Assembly (NCBI GenBank): GCA_003254925.1 | Contig: QANZ01015550.1 | Location: 56,291-120,290 of the forward strand | Reading direction: 5' to 3' | DNA length: 64,000 nucleotides | DNA from: Chamaecrista fasciculata | Taxonomy: Eukaryota; Streptophyta; Magnoliopsida; Fabales; Fabaceae | Shown here: one piece after another, positions 49,073 through 60,247 of the stretch | Layout of the letters: every line of letters begins with the position of its first letter | How positions within the stretch are numbered: the stretch's first letter is position 1 | Notes under the pieces: generated by a model | The model's database searches: none | What the model saw: the letters and a program-made list of their open reading frames with translations, nothing else | Told to the model about the DNA's origin: nothing | Translations under genes and position numbers: made by a program

Positions 49073-51055
49073 AGAAAGTCCCACTTTATTTTTTTGGGCT
49101 ATTTCTAAGTGAGGATATGCAATGTAAGTCAATAAAGGCAGAGCTGCATGGGTTATCCTAGAAGTGGTTGAAAAAATACCAACCTAAACAACCTAAAGGC
49201 TTGACCATCTTAAAAAGCCAGTCTAAAATAATAGAGGGTAAGGGTGGAATCATGAACTCTATAATTTTTGGATGCCGAGTTTGGTGAGACAAATTCAAAA
49301 CATCATTAAAATGCATTTTTGGCGTGTAGCTTAGTTGTTAAACTCTGCAGAAGATGGGGCCAACATATGAAAGAAAACATAATAGAAAATTAAAAGGCAT
49401 ATATAGTTATGGGCAACAAGAAGGCACAAAAATGGAAATAAGTAGAAAATGGGGTCTTCATTTGTTTGTTGTGGTACAAATTTATTGCTTCAAGTAGCAG
49501 GAGCATGTGCAGAAAGGGAATATTAAATAAGGGGTTAGATCAGTGATCACCATATAGCATGCAGCTTCAGGATTCCTCAACTGCTTATGTCCCACAAATT
49601 GTACTCAAAGCATTGTTGTGGAAATGAAATTAATGTGTAAAATTGTAATGTCAGCTTTAAGTTAAGCAACTTCAGTTTCTGAAGAAAAAACTGAGCAATT
49701 CATTAACTACTACTACTACTACTACCAAGTGAGAGGGTAGGTTTGCTTTAGGATCAGGTTAAAAAGTAAAGTAACTGTAAATGGTGTTACAGTAAGCATG
49801 TTTCCATTTGGTTGTTTACAGTAACTTTTCACCAAAATTAGACTAGTGAGAGTAACAAAAAAAAATGACTTCCTCTTAATTTTCAAGTTGTTCCCCAAGA
49901 TTACCAGGACTTTCCAAAATAAACAATCACTAATGTTTGAAAGAAGAATTGTTTTTTTTTTTAAAAAAAAAAGAAAAATATTTGTTTTTTTTTTTCAGTT
50001 TAACTAATTTATTCCATGTACACACCCTCCTTCACCATTGTGGGGTTACCCTTCAAGTGGGTTCATCTACCATATCATTCAACACAAACTATAACAGAGA
50101 GATTGGGTGATTCTTTACTTCCATGTCCTAAAAATGCAGAATGTAGCAGTTAAAAGTGTAAAATACATAAACATGATTTATAAATTAAAACAAGACTTTA
50201 ATACCTAGTATGAAAAAACACCATATGTTTGCACTCAAGTATCCTCACCCATTTTTAAGGACATGTATGCACACATAAATGTGTTTGTGTATGAGAAAAA
50301 GAGATGTAATCCCCACGTTAAAAATGCTTATATATATATATATATGCATAGAGTGGTTAAAGAACAGCACAACAAGCCACTGAACATATCAAGCACTAAA
50401 CACAAGCAATGAATTGATGTTTTGAAATCCAGAACACCCAAGAGCATTAAACACAAGCAATATGTTCATATAAAGAGATGAAGGATTCTCCAATGGCACG
50501 TGATATTGGCACGGCTCAATCAAAAAGCAGGGCTTTGAACATATCAAGCACTGTTTTCTTATTGAACCGCACCAATATCTCGTATTCTCATCTCAATCAC
50601 AAATTCAAAGACATAAATAATGCTGAGAAATTCACATACCATTATAGGAGAGTTGATACACAAAACAGAGAGGTAGAGAGTGAGTGAGTGAGTGAGTGAG
50701 TGTGAATGTGAGAGAGAGAAGTTTTAAAGAAGAGAAGAGGGAAGTGGAGATTATTGGAGAGATGAGAGGAAGGAAACAAAGAAAGATGGGTGTGCATTGA
50801 AGAAGAAGCATTAAATGGTGAACTACCTAGCAACTAAGGAAGTTGGAATATTAATTTAAAGAGGTACAGGAATCGTGACCAAGCTCAGATCAGAGCACAC
50901 GAATCTGGAGCTTTTAATGTCTGCATTTATGGGTTATGGGGGTGACCCAGACGGATGTTGGTTCTCTTCAATTTCATCACCATTTATGTATGTTTGTGTA
51001 TCAAACACACCCACACCCATGAAATTCTCGTTTTTGTTTTCAAAAATTTAGAGTG
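49073..51055. repeat. Segmental duplication, copy B (about 2.0 kb plus displaced end)
   Basis: Homologous to 43684-45795. The match breaks off near 51055 (GAGTGAAAAAGAAA) and resumes at about 53140 (AGAAGGAAACTTTGATTGAT) after an insertion of about 2.1 kb that includes a solo LTR. A further break at 53178 is due to a MULE. This copy contains the intact MIR171 hairpin. Confidence 0.88.
50485..50597 (-). ncRNA. MIR171: MIR171 precursor hairpin
   Basis: On the minus strand the 5p arm AGATATTGGTGCGGTTCAAT (50580-50561) and the 3p arm TGATTGAGCCGTGCCAATAT (50522-50503, followed by C) pair across a loop of about 37 nt. The 3p arm is the canonical 21-nt miR171, and the shifted form beginning TTGAGCCGTGCC (50519-50499), known as miR171b/c in Arabidopsis, is also contained. 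The 5p arm equals the known miR171 star except at its last base. The lower stem CGAGATATTGG with CCAATATCACG continues the pairing. miR171 directs cleavage of HAM/SCL6-type GRAS mRNAs controlling meristems and branching. The hairpin lies within segmental copy B; its decayed counterpart is at 45145-45235. Confidence 0.95.
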
Positions 51056-51156
51056 AAAAAGAAATAAAAAAGGAGTATTGATAAGAGAAAACCTATTATT
51101 CCATATTTGAATTTGTACCAAGGAAACTAATCTTTGAATAAACCAAATATATAACT

Positions 51157-52801
51157 TGTTAGTATTTAAATACCAAGGGGTTGAATTGGTATTTAAAAAC
51201 TTTTTCTAAGTTAAAAACAAGTTTTAACAGAGTTCCTTAAAATAGTTACTCAAAACAATCCCTATAATATAAATTCCTCAGAACAATTCCTTCAAACAGT
51301 TTCTTTAAGAACAAAGCTTCTTAGCAATAACAGATAAGTTTAAGAACACAGATATACTCAGATAATGCAAACACTTAAGCAGATCAGATATATCAACAGA
51401 TTGCTAATGAAAGAATACTAATCTTTAACTCAAAAGATAAATGCAGAATATAAAGGAGAAAGGATAAGGAATAAGACACAACAGATTTATACTGGTTCAG
51501 AATAAGATACTAGACCTCAACAAAGAACTTTCTCTTAAGCCTACGTCCAGTCCCCAAACACAAAGTAAGGGATTTTATATTATTGCTGGGCAAACTAACC
51601 AAATTACAATTGACACTCAACCACTCACGGATCACCACTAGGGTTTCACACTTTTACAGTTTCCCAAACCACAAGTCCTCACGGGTAACAATAAGGTTCC
51701 TCACAGCAACCACTCTTACAATGCAACCACTCACGGATAACCACTATAAGGTTTCACAACAACCGAGGGCAGGTAACCTATTACCACTAGGAGGTATACG
51801 AACGAATCCGACAATTTCAAGAAGTGTATAGAAGGGGTTTTCTCACAAAGAGATAGGTTCACACACAAAGGTGAAAGATCACAAAGACTAATCCCACACA
51901 GGGTTCTCACAAAGAGTTTCGAACTTAGCAGCTTTAGCTTGACACACAGTCTGACTTTGACACTTAGTCTAGCAGCTTCAATCTTTCAAATACTCCAGTT
52001 TTTATACTTGAGCAACTTCAGCTTGATATGAAAATTTTCTTTAGCCTTAAATACTCCAACGGCTAGGAACAGTAAGATCTTCAAGATATTCGTTTTGTCT
52101 TAGCCTTCTTCATAGTCTTGATTGCATTTCCAGGTTGCTCATCTGACATTTATGAAATATAGACGTTGAGCATTGATCAGCACGGTCAGAATATGAAAGT
52201 TTGAAAACTTTCCTTAAGATAGTTCATTGACCTACGGAATAGGAGCAATTAGCAGAAATCTTTTCAAAAATAGATTTAGCAATTAATAATAGCTTCAACG
52301 GTCAGATTAAAACTTTCTTAATGTATATAACACAAAGTTAATGATATGGAGCAAGTTCAGCACTTGATTTAATACGAATGAATAAGCAGTGCACACTCTT
52401 TGAAAACTTTCCTAAACAATTCCTTCAATCATAGCGATAATTAAGGAACAAGAATAGTTCTGAGATTTCTTTCCTTCTTTAGATTGATTAACACATAATC
52501 ACTGATTTCACACTTAATGAAATTCTGATTTTACTTAATCATGGTCTCTCAATTATGTCGTAATAAATAAAGCAATATTTCGAGAAATAAATGATCTTTC
52601 AAATTAAAACTTCATTATAATATAAAAATACGTCAACTAGGTAATATTAATATATTAACAAAGAATTTTTGGCAATTATCAAAACACATATAATTAATTT
52701 AATTATAATGAAATAAATAAATTAACGTCAGCATAAGAATTATTTTTATATTCTGGCGCTTAATTAAATTAAATTAAACCTATACAAAATTTATTCCAAC
52801 A
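51157..52801 (-). mobile_element. Solo LTR (1645 bp) of a copia-type element
   Basis: The plus-strand ends are TGTTAGTATTTAAATACC and TTATTCCAACA, with a perfect 5-bp target duplication TAACT (51152-51156 and 52802-52806). On the minus strand it contains GAACCAGTATAAATCTG and ends CCAATTCAACCCCTTGG...AACA, phrases frequent in large plant copia LTRs of the Sirevirus type. No internal region remains. It interrupts segmental copy B. Confidence 0.88.
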
Positions 52802-52806
52802 TAACT

Positions 52807-53178
52807 CAATCTTCAAATTATTGCATTCGTCAACAGTTTGGTCTAACTCAAATTCGGGGACCAAAAAATTCAAATGTGATACAAAGATTAAGAATAAAAG
52901 AAATACTAATTCAATACAAATTTAGGGACGAAAAATATAAAATTAATTCAAATTTAACGGTCAAATCGTCACTAAAGACCTAATCGTTAACAATTGAAAT
53001 ATTTCAAGAAATTTATTAATTTATTAATGAGCATTAGTCAACTATTCTCTTATTCTTTTTGCATGATGAAGATAACCTTATCTTATTTTTGTAGACATAG
53101 GGATGAAATTGTCATTTTTCAAAATTTGAAAATGAAAAAGAAACAAAGAAGGAAACTTTGATTGATAATTTAAGCATA
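52807..53178. other. Flank of solo LTR and displaced end of duplication copy B
   Basis: 52807-53130 is AT-rich with fold-back-like text and no gene. From about 53140 the sequence matches the right end of segmental copy A. Confidence 0.5.
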
Positions 53179-53681
53179 GGCCAAACCTCAAATAGATCCC
53201 TTATGTATGGTATATATCTTAAATTAGTCCCTTAATTATGTTTCATTTGTTTCAGATTGATCCTACGCATATGTTCATAATTTCTCAAATTGGTCTCAAT
53301 ATGCTTTTGAGAGACGATTTAACCTCATTTTCTAATGATCTAAACTAGATAGAAAAAGAAACTCTTCAAAAGTTCGCACATAGTAGTTTCGAACTCATCG
53401 CATTCAGACTTGAAATAAGATAAATATATATATGAGCAACTTCATTTGCTTGACCGTTAAATGAGTTATCCACTTTCAAAACTCGACTTGACCTAGTTTG
53501 TTGAAGATTTTAAAATACTCATCAAAAGAAACTCATAGTTTTGGATTTGTCGTATTCGAACTTGAAACGAGAGAGATATGACTACATTTAATATTTTGGG
53601 ACCAATTTAAGAAATTATAAAAATATATAAGACTAAACTGAAACAAATGAAATATAAAGGACCAATTTCAGGTTTTGGCCA
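53179..53681. mobile_element. MULE-like element within duplication copy B
   Basis: The ends GGCCAAACCTCAAATAGATC and the complement of GGTTTTGGCC are flanked by TTAAGCATA and, one base in, TTAAACATA (8 of 9). Copy A lacks the insertion and reads CAAACATAATACTAA there, giving an empty-site control. Same family as 58490-58917. Confidence 0.8.
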
Positions 53682-55634
53682 TTAAACATAATATTAATAT
53701 GATATTCATATTCATAATCATTTACCAAAGTACCCAACCTCTCAAAGTATAGTTATCCTGCTAGTTTTATAAAAAGTTAGAGAGCTTAAGTTAACTAATT
53801 TGTAGTTATTAGATTTTCCTTTTTCATCTTGAGATTTGTGCAATAATTAGTGATGATATTTATGATTTCTCTAAACTCTAAATCCTAAATCCAAAATAAA
53901 AAAGACAAATCTAATGACTACAAATTAGTTAACTTAAGCTATAGAATTCTCTATTTATATACTTATGATGATTATAATGNGGTATGTATTTATTCAATAA
54001 GTATTTGTGTCAGCCAAATTCTAAATATAATTTGATTTATCATTTATGTCATGATCTACTTCTTTGAGCAAGAGTGATGAGTGATGAGTGATGAGTGATG
54101 AGCTGAATTGGAGTAGTGTATCAGCTACTTCTCTCTCTTATACCTGTGTGGGGAGGAATACTGTAGGAAGCAGATCTATACTGTGGTTACCGATGCTTCT
54201 TAGGGATTTCGCAGGTATTGGCGAGTTTAGGGTGATTGGGATTGGATAGCTGTTTTTTATGCTTTGCGTTTTGTTCTTCGTGTTGCCGTTTTCGGTAAAG
54301 CAGGGTGTATATGTCTTCATATTTCATTCTTCACCACCACGTACAACGACATGTACGCACGTATATGCAGGGCTCTCTGTATATTTATATAAATTTCCAA
54401 ATTAATATTGATGTGAAGATTTTCAAGGAGATTAGATATATGTATTGTAATCAGTGAATATATATATATGAAGGGTACGTTTGACACATTGAAAAAGAGA
54501 GGGTACTTAATTTTCTGGTTAGAATTTGGTGGGTGTGGTGTGGCCTTCTATATGCAATTTAAAAATTAGTGTAAACCACATTGAAAAAAGAAGAAGCAAA
54601 TACCACAAATGAACAAGTCCTTAAGAAGTCTTGCTTTAATTTGTTCAAATTCATATATCTTTTTTAGATGTTTCGTCCAGACGCACGTTATGGCACCTTG
54701 TTGTATAGTCGGCAGAAAGAGAAGCCAGAGATGTATGAATGAATGAATGATGTGTATTTGACTTTTAAATTTTAATTGCATTTTTTTTTAAAAGTACATT
54801 GACCGACTTTTCATTTTTAATATTTTAAATACATTTACTAGCTAATAGTCGTTTTTGTTTAATCCTAGTTTTATTCTGTATAACTTGTTTGACTTAGCAT
54901 TATCAAGCTGGCATTATATATATCGAATAGGTAGCATGCAATATTGTTCACCATCTCACATTGGAACTCGTTAAGGTTGCATAGGAGAAACACACACGCA
55001 CACACATCCTAGTTTCTTCGCTTGGACTCTTTCCTAGTTTTTTTTTTGAAAAAAAATTGTGTAAAATTGATGAAAAGTTGAAAACTTGTCTGTTCCTATT
55101 ATATATAGATCCCTTATAAATGTAGACTTTATTGTGATGGGATGATTGAGTAACGGAAGCATGTTGCCTCTATGGAATACATGTCCTAATAACAAAATAC
55201 TCTTTCCAGCTCACAACGTATGTAAAACCAATGAAAAATTAATTTGCATCTATCTTTGTATTAGTGGTCAGTATTATTTTTAGTTTAACGACTACATAAT
55301 TAATCACAGCTTTGCAATGCCCTAAAATAAACTTATAGTAGCTGAAAAATTTTATGTGTGTGTATGGAAATCAATGAGATTAAATTCATGAGAACTTTGT
55401 CTACTATATTTTTTTTTGGGTACAAACTTTGTCTACTATATTAGTTAAGTAGTTTTGGGTATTTACAGTCAAACACTCCCAAAATGATAGATACAGATTC
55501 AAATCCTTGTTTTAAAATTCATATTCGAAGTTAAATTGAGACTTCTGATTAAAAGAAAATAGAATTGATTAGATAAGAAAATCAATCAAGAAACTGCTAA
55601 AATCGATAAAGAATTGGATGAACTAGTCTAATAT
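53682..55634. other. AT-rich intergenic DNA with short repeats
   Basis: A 7-bp unit (GAGTGAT) is repeated about four times at 54072-54101. A less AT-rich patch at 54130-54320 has no start-to-stop frame of convincing quality. A single N is at 53980. No gene is supported. Confidence 0.5.
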
Positions 55635-55740
55635 TTTTTTTTGATATTAACTAAGGGTATATATCTACTGTCGGGAAGTGACTAATCTTTCTGTCGCGAG
55701 TCCTTCACTTAAGGGTAAACGACTGGCCACAAAATTCTAA
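55635..55740 (-). mobile_element. 5'-truncated SINE, same family as 32794-32981
   Basis: On the minus strand it reads TTTTGTGGCCAGTCGTTTAC, then CCTTAAGTGAAGGACTCGCG, matching the 3' half of the full-length SINE, and ends in an A run. The tRNA-related head is absent. Confidence 0.8.
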
Positions 55741-55976
55741 TTTTATTTTTTTGCTAATTTTTTTTATCATTTTAATAATAAATCAAATGTTGAAAAATGT
55801 TGATTGTGAATTTAAATTTAATAGATGACAACGAGGCAAGGTAACTATATATGCCAGTTCATGTTTCCTATTCCCATTCCTACATCAATGAGTTTCTCCT
55901 TCAACGCCACATTATTTGCTAGCAAGTGGTGCTATCATTGGAGATCTTCTCCAAACACAACACACAAACACACATG

Positions 55977-56367
55977 GTTAAAGCGTAATTTTAGTCTCAT
56001 ATCTTTTATTCAATTTCTAATTTGATCTTGATTATATATTATTTTTATTGCACTTTTGGTCACACATATGTTTACAAAATGTCCCAATTTGATTTATATC
56101 ATTTTTGATCTAATATCTTTTGATTAGGTTGAATAATTAGTCTCATATTTTTACAAAATGTTTCAGCATTAGTTCCACTTGACCCAAATATACAGGATAA
56201 ATTTTGCACCCGACTCAAAAATATAGGATCAAATTTGCAACAAAAAAAATATATGAGACCAAGTTGGGACTTGACCCAAAGATATGAGACAAAAAATGCA
56301 ACAAAAAAGATACGGGACCAAATTAAAAACTGAGCAAAAAATATGGGACCAAGTTTACACTTTAGAC
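55977..56367. mobile_element. Fold-back (MULE-like) element
   Basis: The outer arms GTTAAAGCGTAATTTTAGTC and the complement of AAGTTTACACTTTAGAC pair, with repeated GGACCAAATT/ATATGAGACCA units inside. No target duplication was identified. It resembles 35777-36128. Confidence 0.65.
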
Positions 56368-58480
56368 TATATATATCAATAAATATTAAATAGTAAGTGG
56401 GACTTAGGTGAAGAGAAGAGAATGAGAAAAATAGTTGATATATGGAGTGAGAGCATTTTCTTGATTGGTGGGCATAACACTTCACATGGTGTGGAGCTTT
56501 GAGAAGACCCTCCTGAAGTGATCACAAATGTACATTACCATTGGTAAATAGTGATGATTCCTCATAATAAACTTATCACTACTTTTGGACTCTCATGCAA
56601 TCTTTCAATTTTAGTTGTTGGCTACACAGTATCCTCACAATTCATCATTACCAACTACTACTTTTTTATAATTAATTAATTTCTTTTGATTTCCTTTGTT
56701 AATCAATTCATTTCTTAAAACCAGAAAACACATCCACCACCCAAGGGCAAGGTATGTATAATCCTTCTGAGTTCTCATAGATACTACTAACATAAATACC
56801 AAATGATAATGATAATGAGCTCCCACGTGGCTTTGACCCTTGATTATTTTGCAGGCTCTCCTGATAAATCTAAGATTTATCATATAGAGACTTATCTATG
56901 TGAATTATTAAGAGATCCTCAACTTGGTAAACCAATAATGTATTTTCTCCACCCTAAGTTTATCAAATAATGTGACAGAACAAATGGTATTTTGGTGTGA
57001 TTTGAAATTATGATGTGAGATGTGGCTAAATATTAAGGTTCAACCTTCAATTAATTACATGTTATGGACATGAAAATATGCAAAGCAAACTTCTCATTAA
57101 GAAGATATTCCATTGAAGTTTAAAATAAATAGTATAGATACTTCACTTCATAGCTTCACTAACTGGACAACATTGGTTTTGCTTAACTAGCTAGCTTTTA
57201 TTTGGTCCGATCCATTAATTAACACCAATAGCTATATAAGGTCCAAACTCATATGACAACCCAATCAACTTTCTATCAGTTCTGCGAAATTCAGAATGGC
57301 ATAGTTGGACCACTAGGCTACCAATTCTTTTGTGACAAGGATTTGAAACTAGCACACACTGTAGTAAAAAGAGAAAATAAATTTCACAAAATAGAACTAA
57401 TGTAATACAAACAGAGAAAAGTTAAGCATTCTGTCTAAGTCACATCTGGAAGAGTAAAATTTACCATCATTTTCCTTCTCATGTTCTGCTTTCATGATCA
57501 TCCCAACCTTACAGATTTGAAGTATGTATGTATTGATGGAAGGATCATCAGATAATTCTTGCTGCTGTTTCTTCTTTTTTTTTTTTTGCAGCTTCAATGA
57601 TCCTCATATCTTGTTGCTTTCAAGCAAGGTAGCAACATAACAATTAAGCCATGAAATACAGATATGAGTCATATCCTTAAGTTCTCCTTCATTCCTTTTC
57701 TATGGCATGTTTGAAAAATCAACTAATAGTAATACAATTCAAGGTTATAAATTCCTTCCATCACCCACAGTACTTCCACTAGCTAGCAGCATAATTCATG
57801 CATGCTATATATATACAATTGGGGCTTCAATTTCAATTCATCGTAACTTCATAAATCATAAGTGATAGAACATTTGAAACAGAGTAGGGAAACTACAAGC
57901 AAAATCAATTTGGTCCCATCTCTATGTTAAAATTTAGCAGCACTTCAAGATATCCGGATGCAATCAAATTTAGGGTGTGTCTGATTTTTGAGAATATTTT
58001 CTGTTCTCATTATTTTCAAGTAATATCTTTCAATTTTAGAAATGTGAAATGTGGGTAGTATTCGCGGGACAGGGGACTAATTTTTTTTAACAAAATTTAA
58101 CAAGAAGTATAGTGATTAGATTTTTTTTTATAGATAGACATGATTATGAAATTGTTTCAATTAATATTAAAGAAAAATTTAGTTTTGATCCAAATAATTT
58201 GTCTAAAATTTTAATTTAGTGTCTACAATTTATTTTTTGAAAAATTAATTCTTATATTTCACAAATATTTGTATTTTTTTTCATGTGATAATATTATTTG
58301 TTTAGGATGATTATTCAAATGTATAAATAATTCATCATATATTAATACTTATATTTTGACCTTAGACTTTAATATCACGATTTATTATTTATTATGTAAA
58401 TATATATTTATATAATAAATTTAAAGATAAAAAATTCAAATTTAAATATTTATAAAGAGAAAATAGCTGATTTTCCCTAA
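56368..58480. other. Intergenic DNA, no gene seen
   Basis: AT-rich with no supported coding frame or RNA gene. A 66-codon minus-strand frame near 57.5 kb has no ATG and begins with homopolymer Lys. Confidence 0.5.
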
Positions 58481-58489
58481 TATTAAATA

Positions 58490-58917
58490 GGCCAAAGTCT
58501 CAAATTGGTCCCCAATATTTTATTTGTTTTAAATTGGTCCTACATATTTACATACTATTTCAAATTAATTTTAAAAATGTTGAATATGGTTATATCTCTC
58601 TCATTTCAAGCTCAAATGCGACGAATCCAAAGTTACAAGTTTTTTTTAACGAGTACTTCGAAACCATCAATAATTGAGGTCAAATTAAGCCCCAAAAGTG
58701 GATAACTCATTTCACAATCAAACAAGTGAAGTTCGTCATTTTTCTCTCATTTTAAGTCTAAATGCGACGAGTCTGAAACTATGTACTAACTCTTGAAGAG
58801 TTATTTTTGTGCCCTGTTAAAATCCTTAGCAAAGAAGATCAAATGGCATTTGGAAAGTACATTTGGGACCACTTTGAAATCTATCCCATCATGAGGGAGC
58901 AAATTGAGACTTTGGCC
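58490..58917. mobile_element. MULE-like element
   Basis: The ends GGCCAAAGTCTCAAATTGGT and near-perfect complement are bordered by TATTAAATA and TATTAATTA (8 of 9). The interior shares AACTCATTTCACAATCAAAC with relatives elsewhere in the window. Confidence 0.82.
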
Positions 58918-58926
58918 TATTAATTA

Positions 58927-60238
58927 AGAACTCATTATAATTTTTTTTTAAATCCCCTTCTTTGGAGTGGATTTACCTCATGGTTCATTCAACAAAAATT
59001 GTAACTCTCCAATTCGTACTACAGATGCAAAGAATCGCATCGAGCAAATGATAGTATCTATCTTCTATTCTTCTGTACCGGTTCGTCTCTCACATTTTCC
59101 TTTATTCATTACGATTTACATGTAGTTAGGTTTCTTGGCTACTGATTAAGAATTGGTATATTCTGTAGGGCGAGCTTGTGTTTTGTAGAATCGGTTTCAT
59201 TGTGGTTAAGAGATCACACAATCAAAGTCCTGAAATCACAATGCTAGATATTGGTGCCAAATTCACTTATTGTAATATATTTATACTCGCTGTCTCTACT
59301 TTTTCGTGATATTATTGATAGAGCTGATTTGAGTTTTCTCACCAATAAATTTGTACAGAATCATGTTATCACTTTCTCATAAAAAATAAATTTGTGCTAC
59401 ACTCTCACTGATTAGGTCATCCTTCGTTGAAACTATCATTGGTAATCTGTGCAAAATGAGTTGTTGTGGTGAGTTTTCTCGATTTTGTTTTCTCATGCAG
59501 GTTGATGTTGGTTGCCGACTGCCGAATGTGATATTTCGTTGTATTAACTATCGGATAGAGAAGGCAATAACAGGAAGCCACATTAAAAATAATGTTCTTC
59601 ATTCTGGTAATTATATATGGAGACTCAGAGAGTAGAAGCTTTAGATGGCAATTTAGTATAATCTAGAGTTCACCGTGGCAAAAAAAAACTTGTGTCTTTC
59701 AGCCCTGAAGTCTCCTATATCATTTATTCATGAATGATATCAATGTTGTGGAACTTCGGTGTTGGAAGCCTGTGGAATGCTTTGTAAGAGTTGATTTTGG
59801 TTGACAGGAATTAACTTCCTGTCAAGTCATAATGAAATTCCTTGCATCTCATCTAGGCCGTTGGGAAATGGTTAGGGATTTTGTATAAAAGAAGGGATAT
59901 GGTCGAGGAAAAGCTTCCTTAATTACTCTTCTGGGAGTCTTCTTTCAGGAAAATCATAGAATTTTGACCATTTTGTTGACATAATGTACAAGGACAACAT
60001 TAGAATCTAAAAAGCAGACAGTAACTGTAAAATGGTTAGACATGGGTTTAAAAGTGCTTCTCATATCAGCTAAAACTTGGAAATTATTCTCTCCTTCATA
60101 TGGTGAAATACTCTCTTTTCTCTGCCTATTATAGTCACGGTGAAGGTTGGGATGCCTATTAGAACAGTAAACGATTCATAACTGTTGCTATGGTTTTTGT
60201 TTTTTAATTATAATTCTTAATCTGGCATGTATAAGTTA
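58927..60238. other. Intergenic or possibly transcribed non-coding region
   Basis: This stretch is less repetitive and less AT-rich than its surroundings, with several polypyrimidine-CAG motifs (for example CTCATGCAGG at 59492), but no open frame of note. It could be part of a spliced non-coding transcript or an old pseudogene. Confidence 0.3.
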
Positions 60239-60247
60239 TTGAACATA

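Noticed and set aside
57397..57597. 66-codon minus-strand frame
   Set aside because: It has no ATG, starts with homopolymer-coded Lys and shows no recognisable motif.
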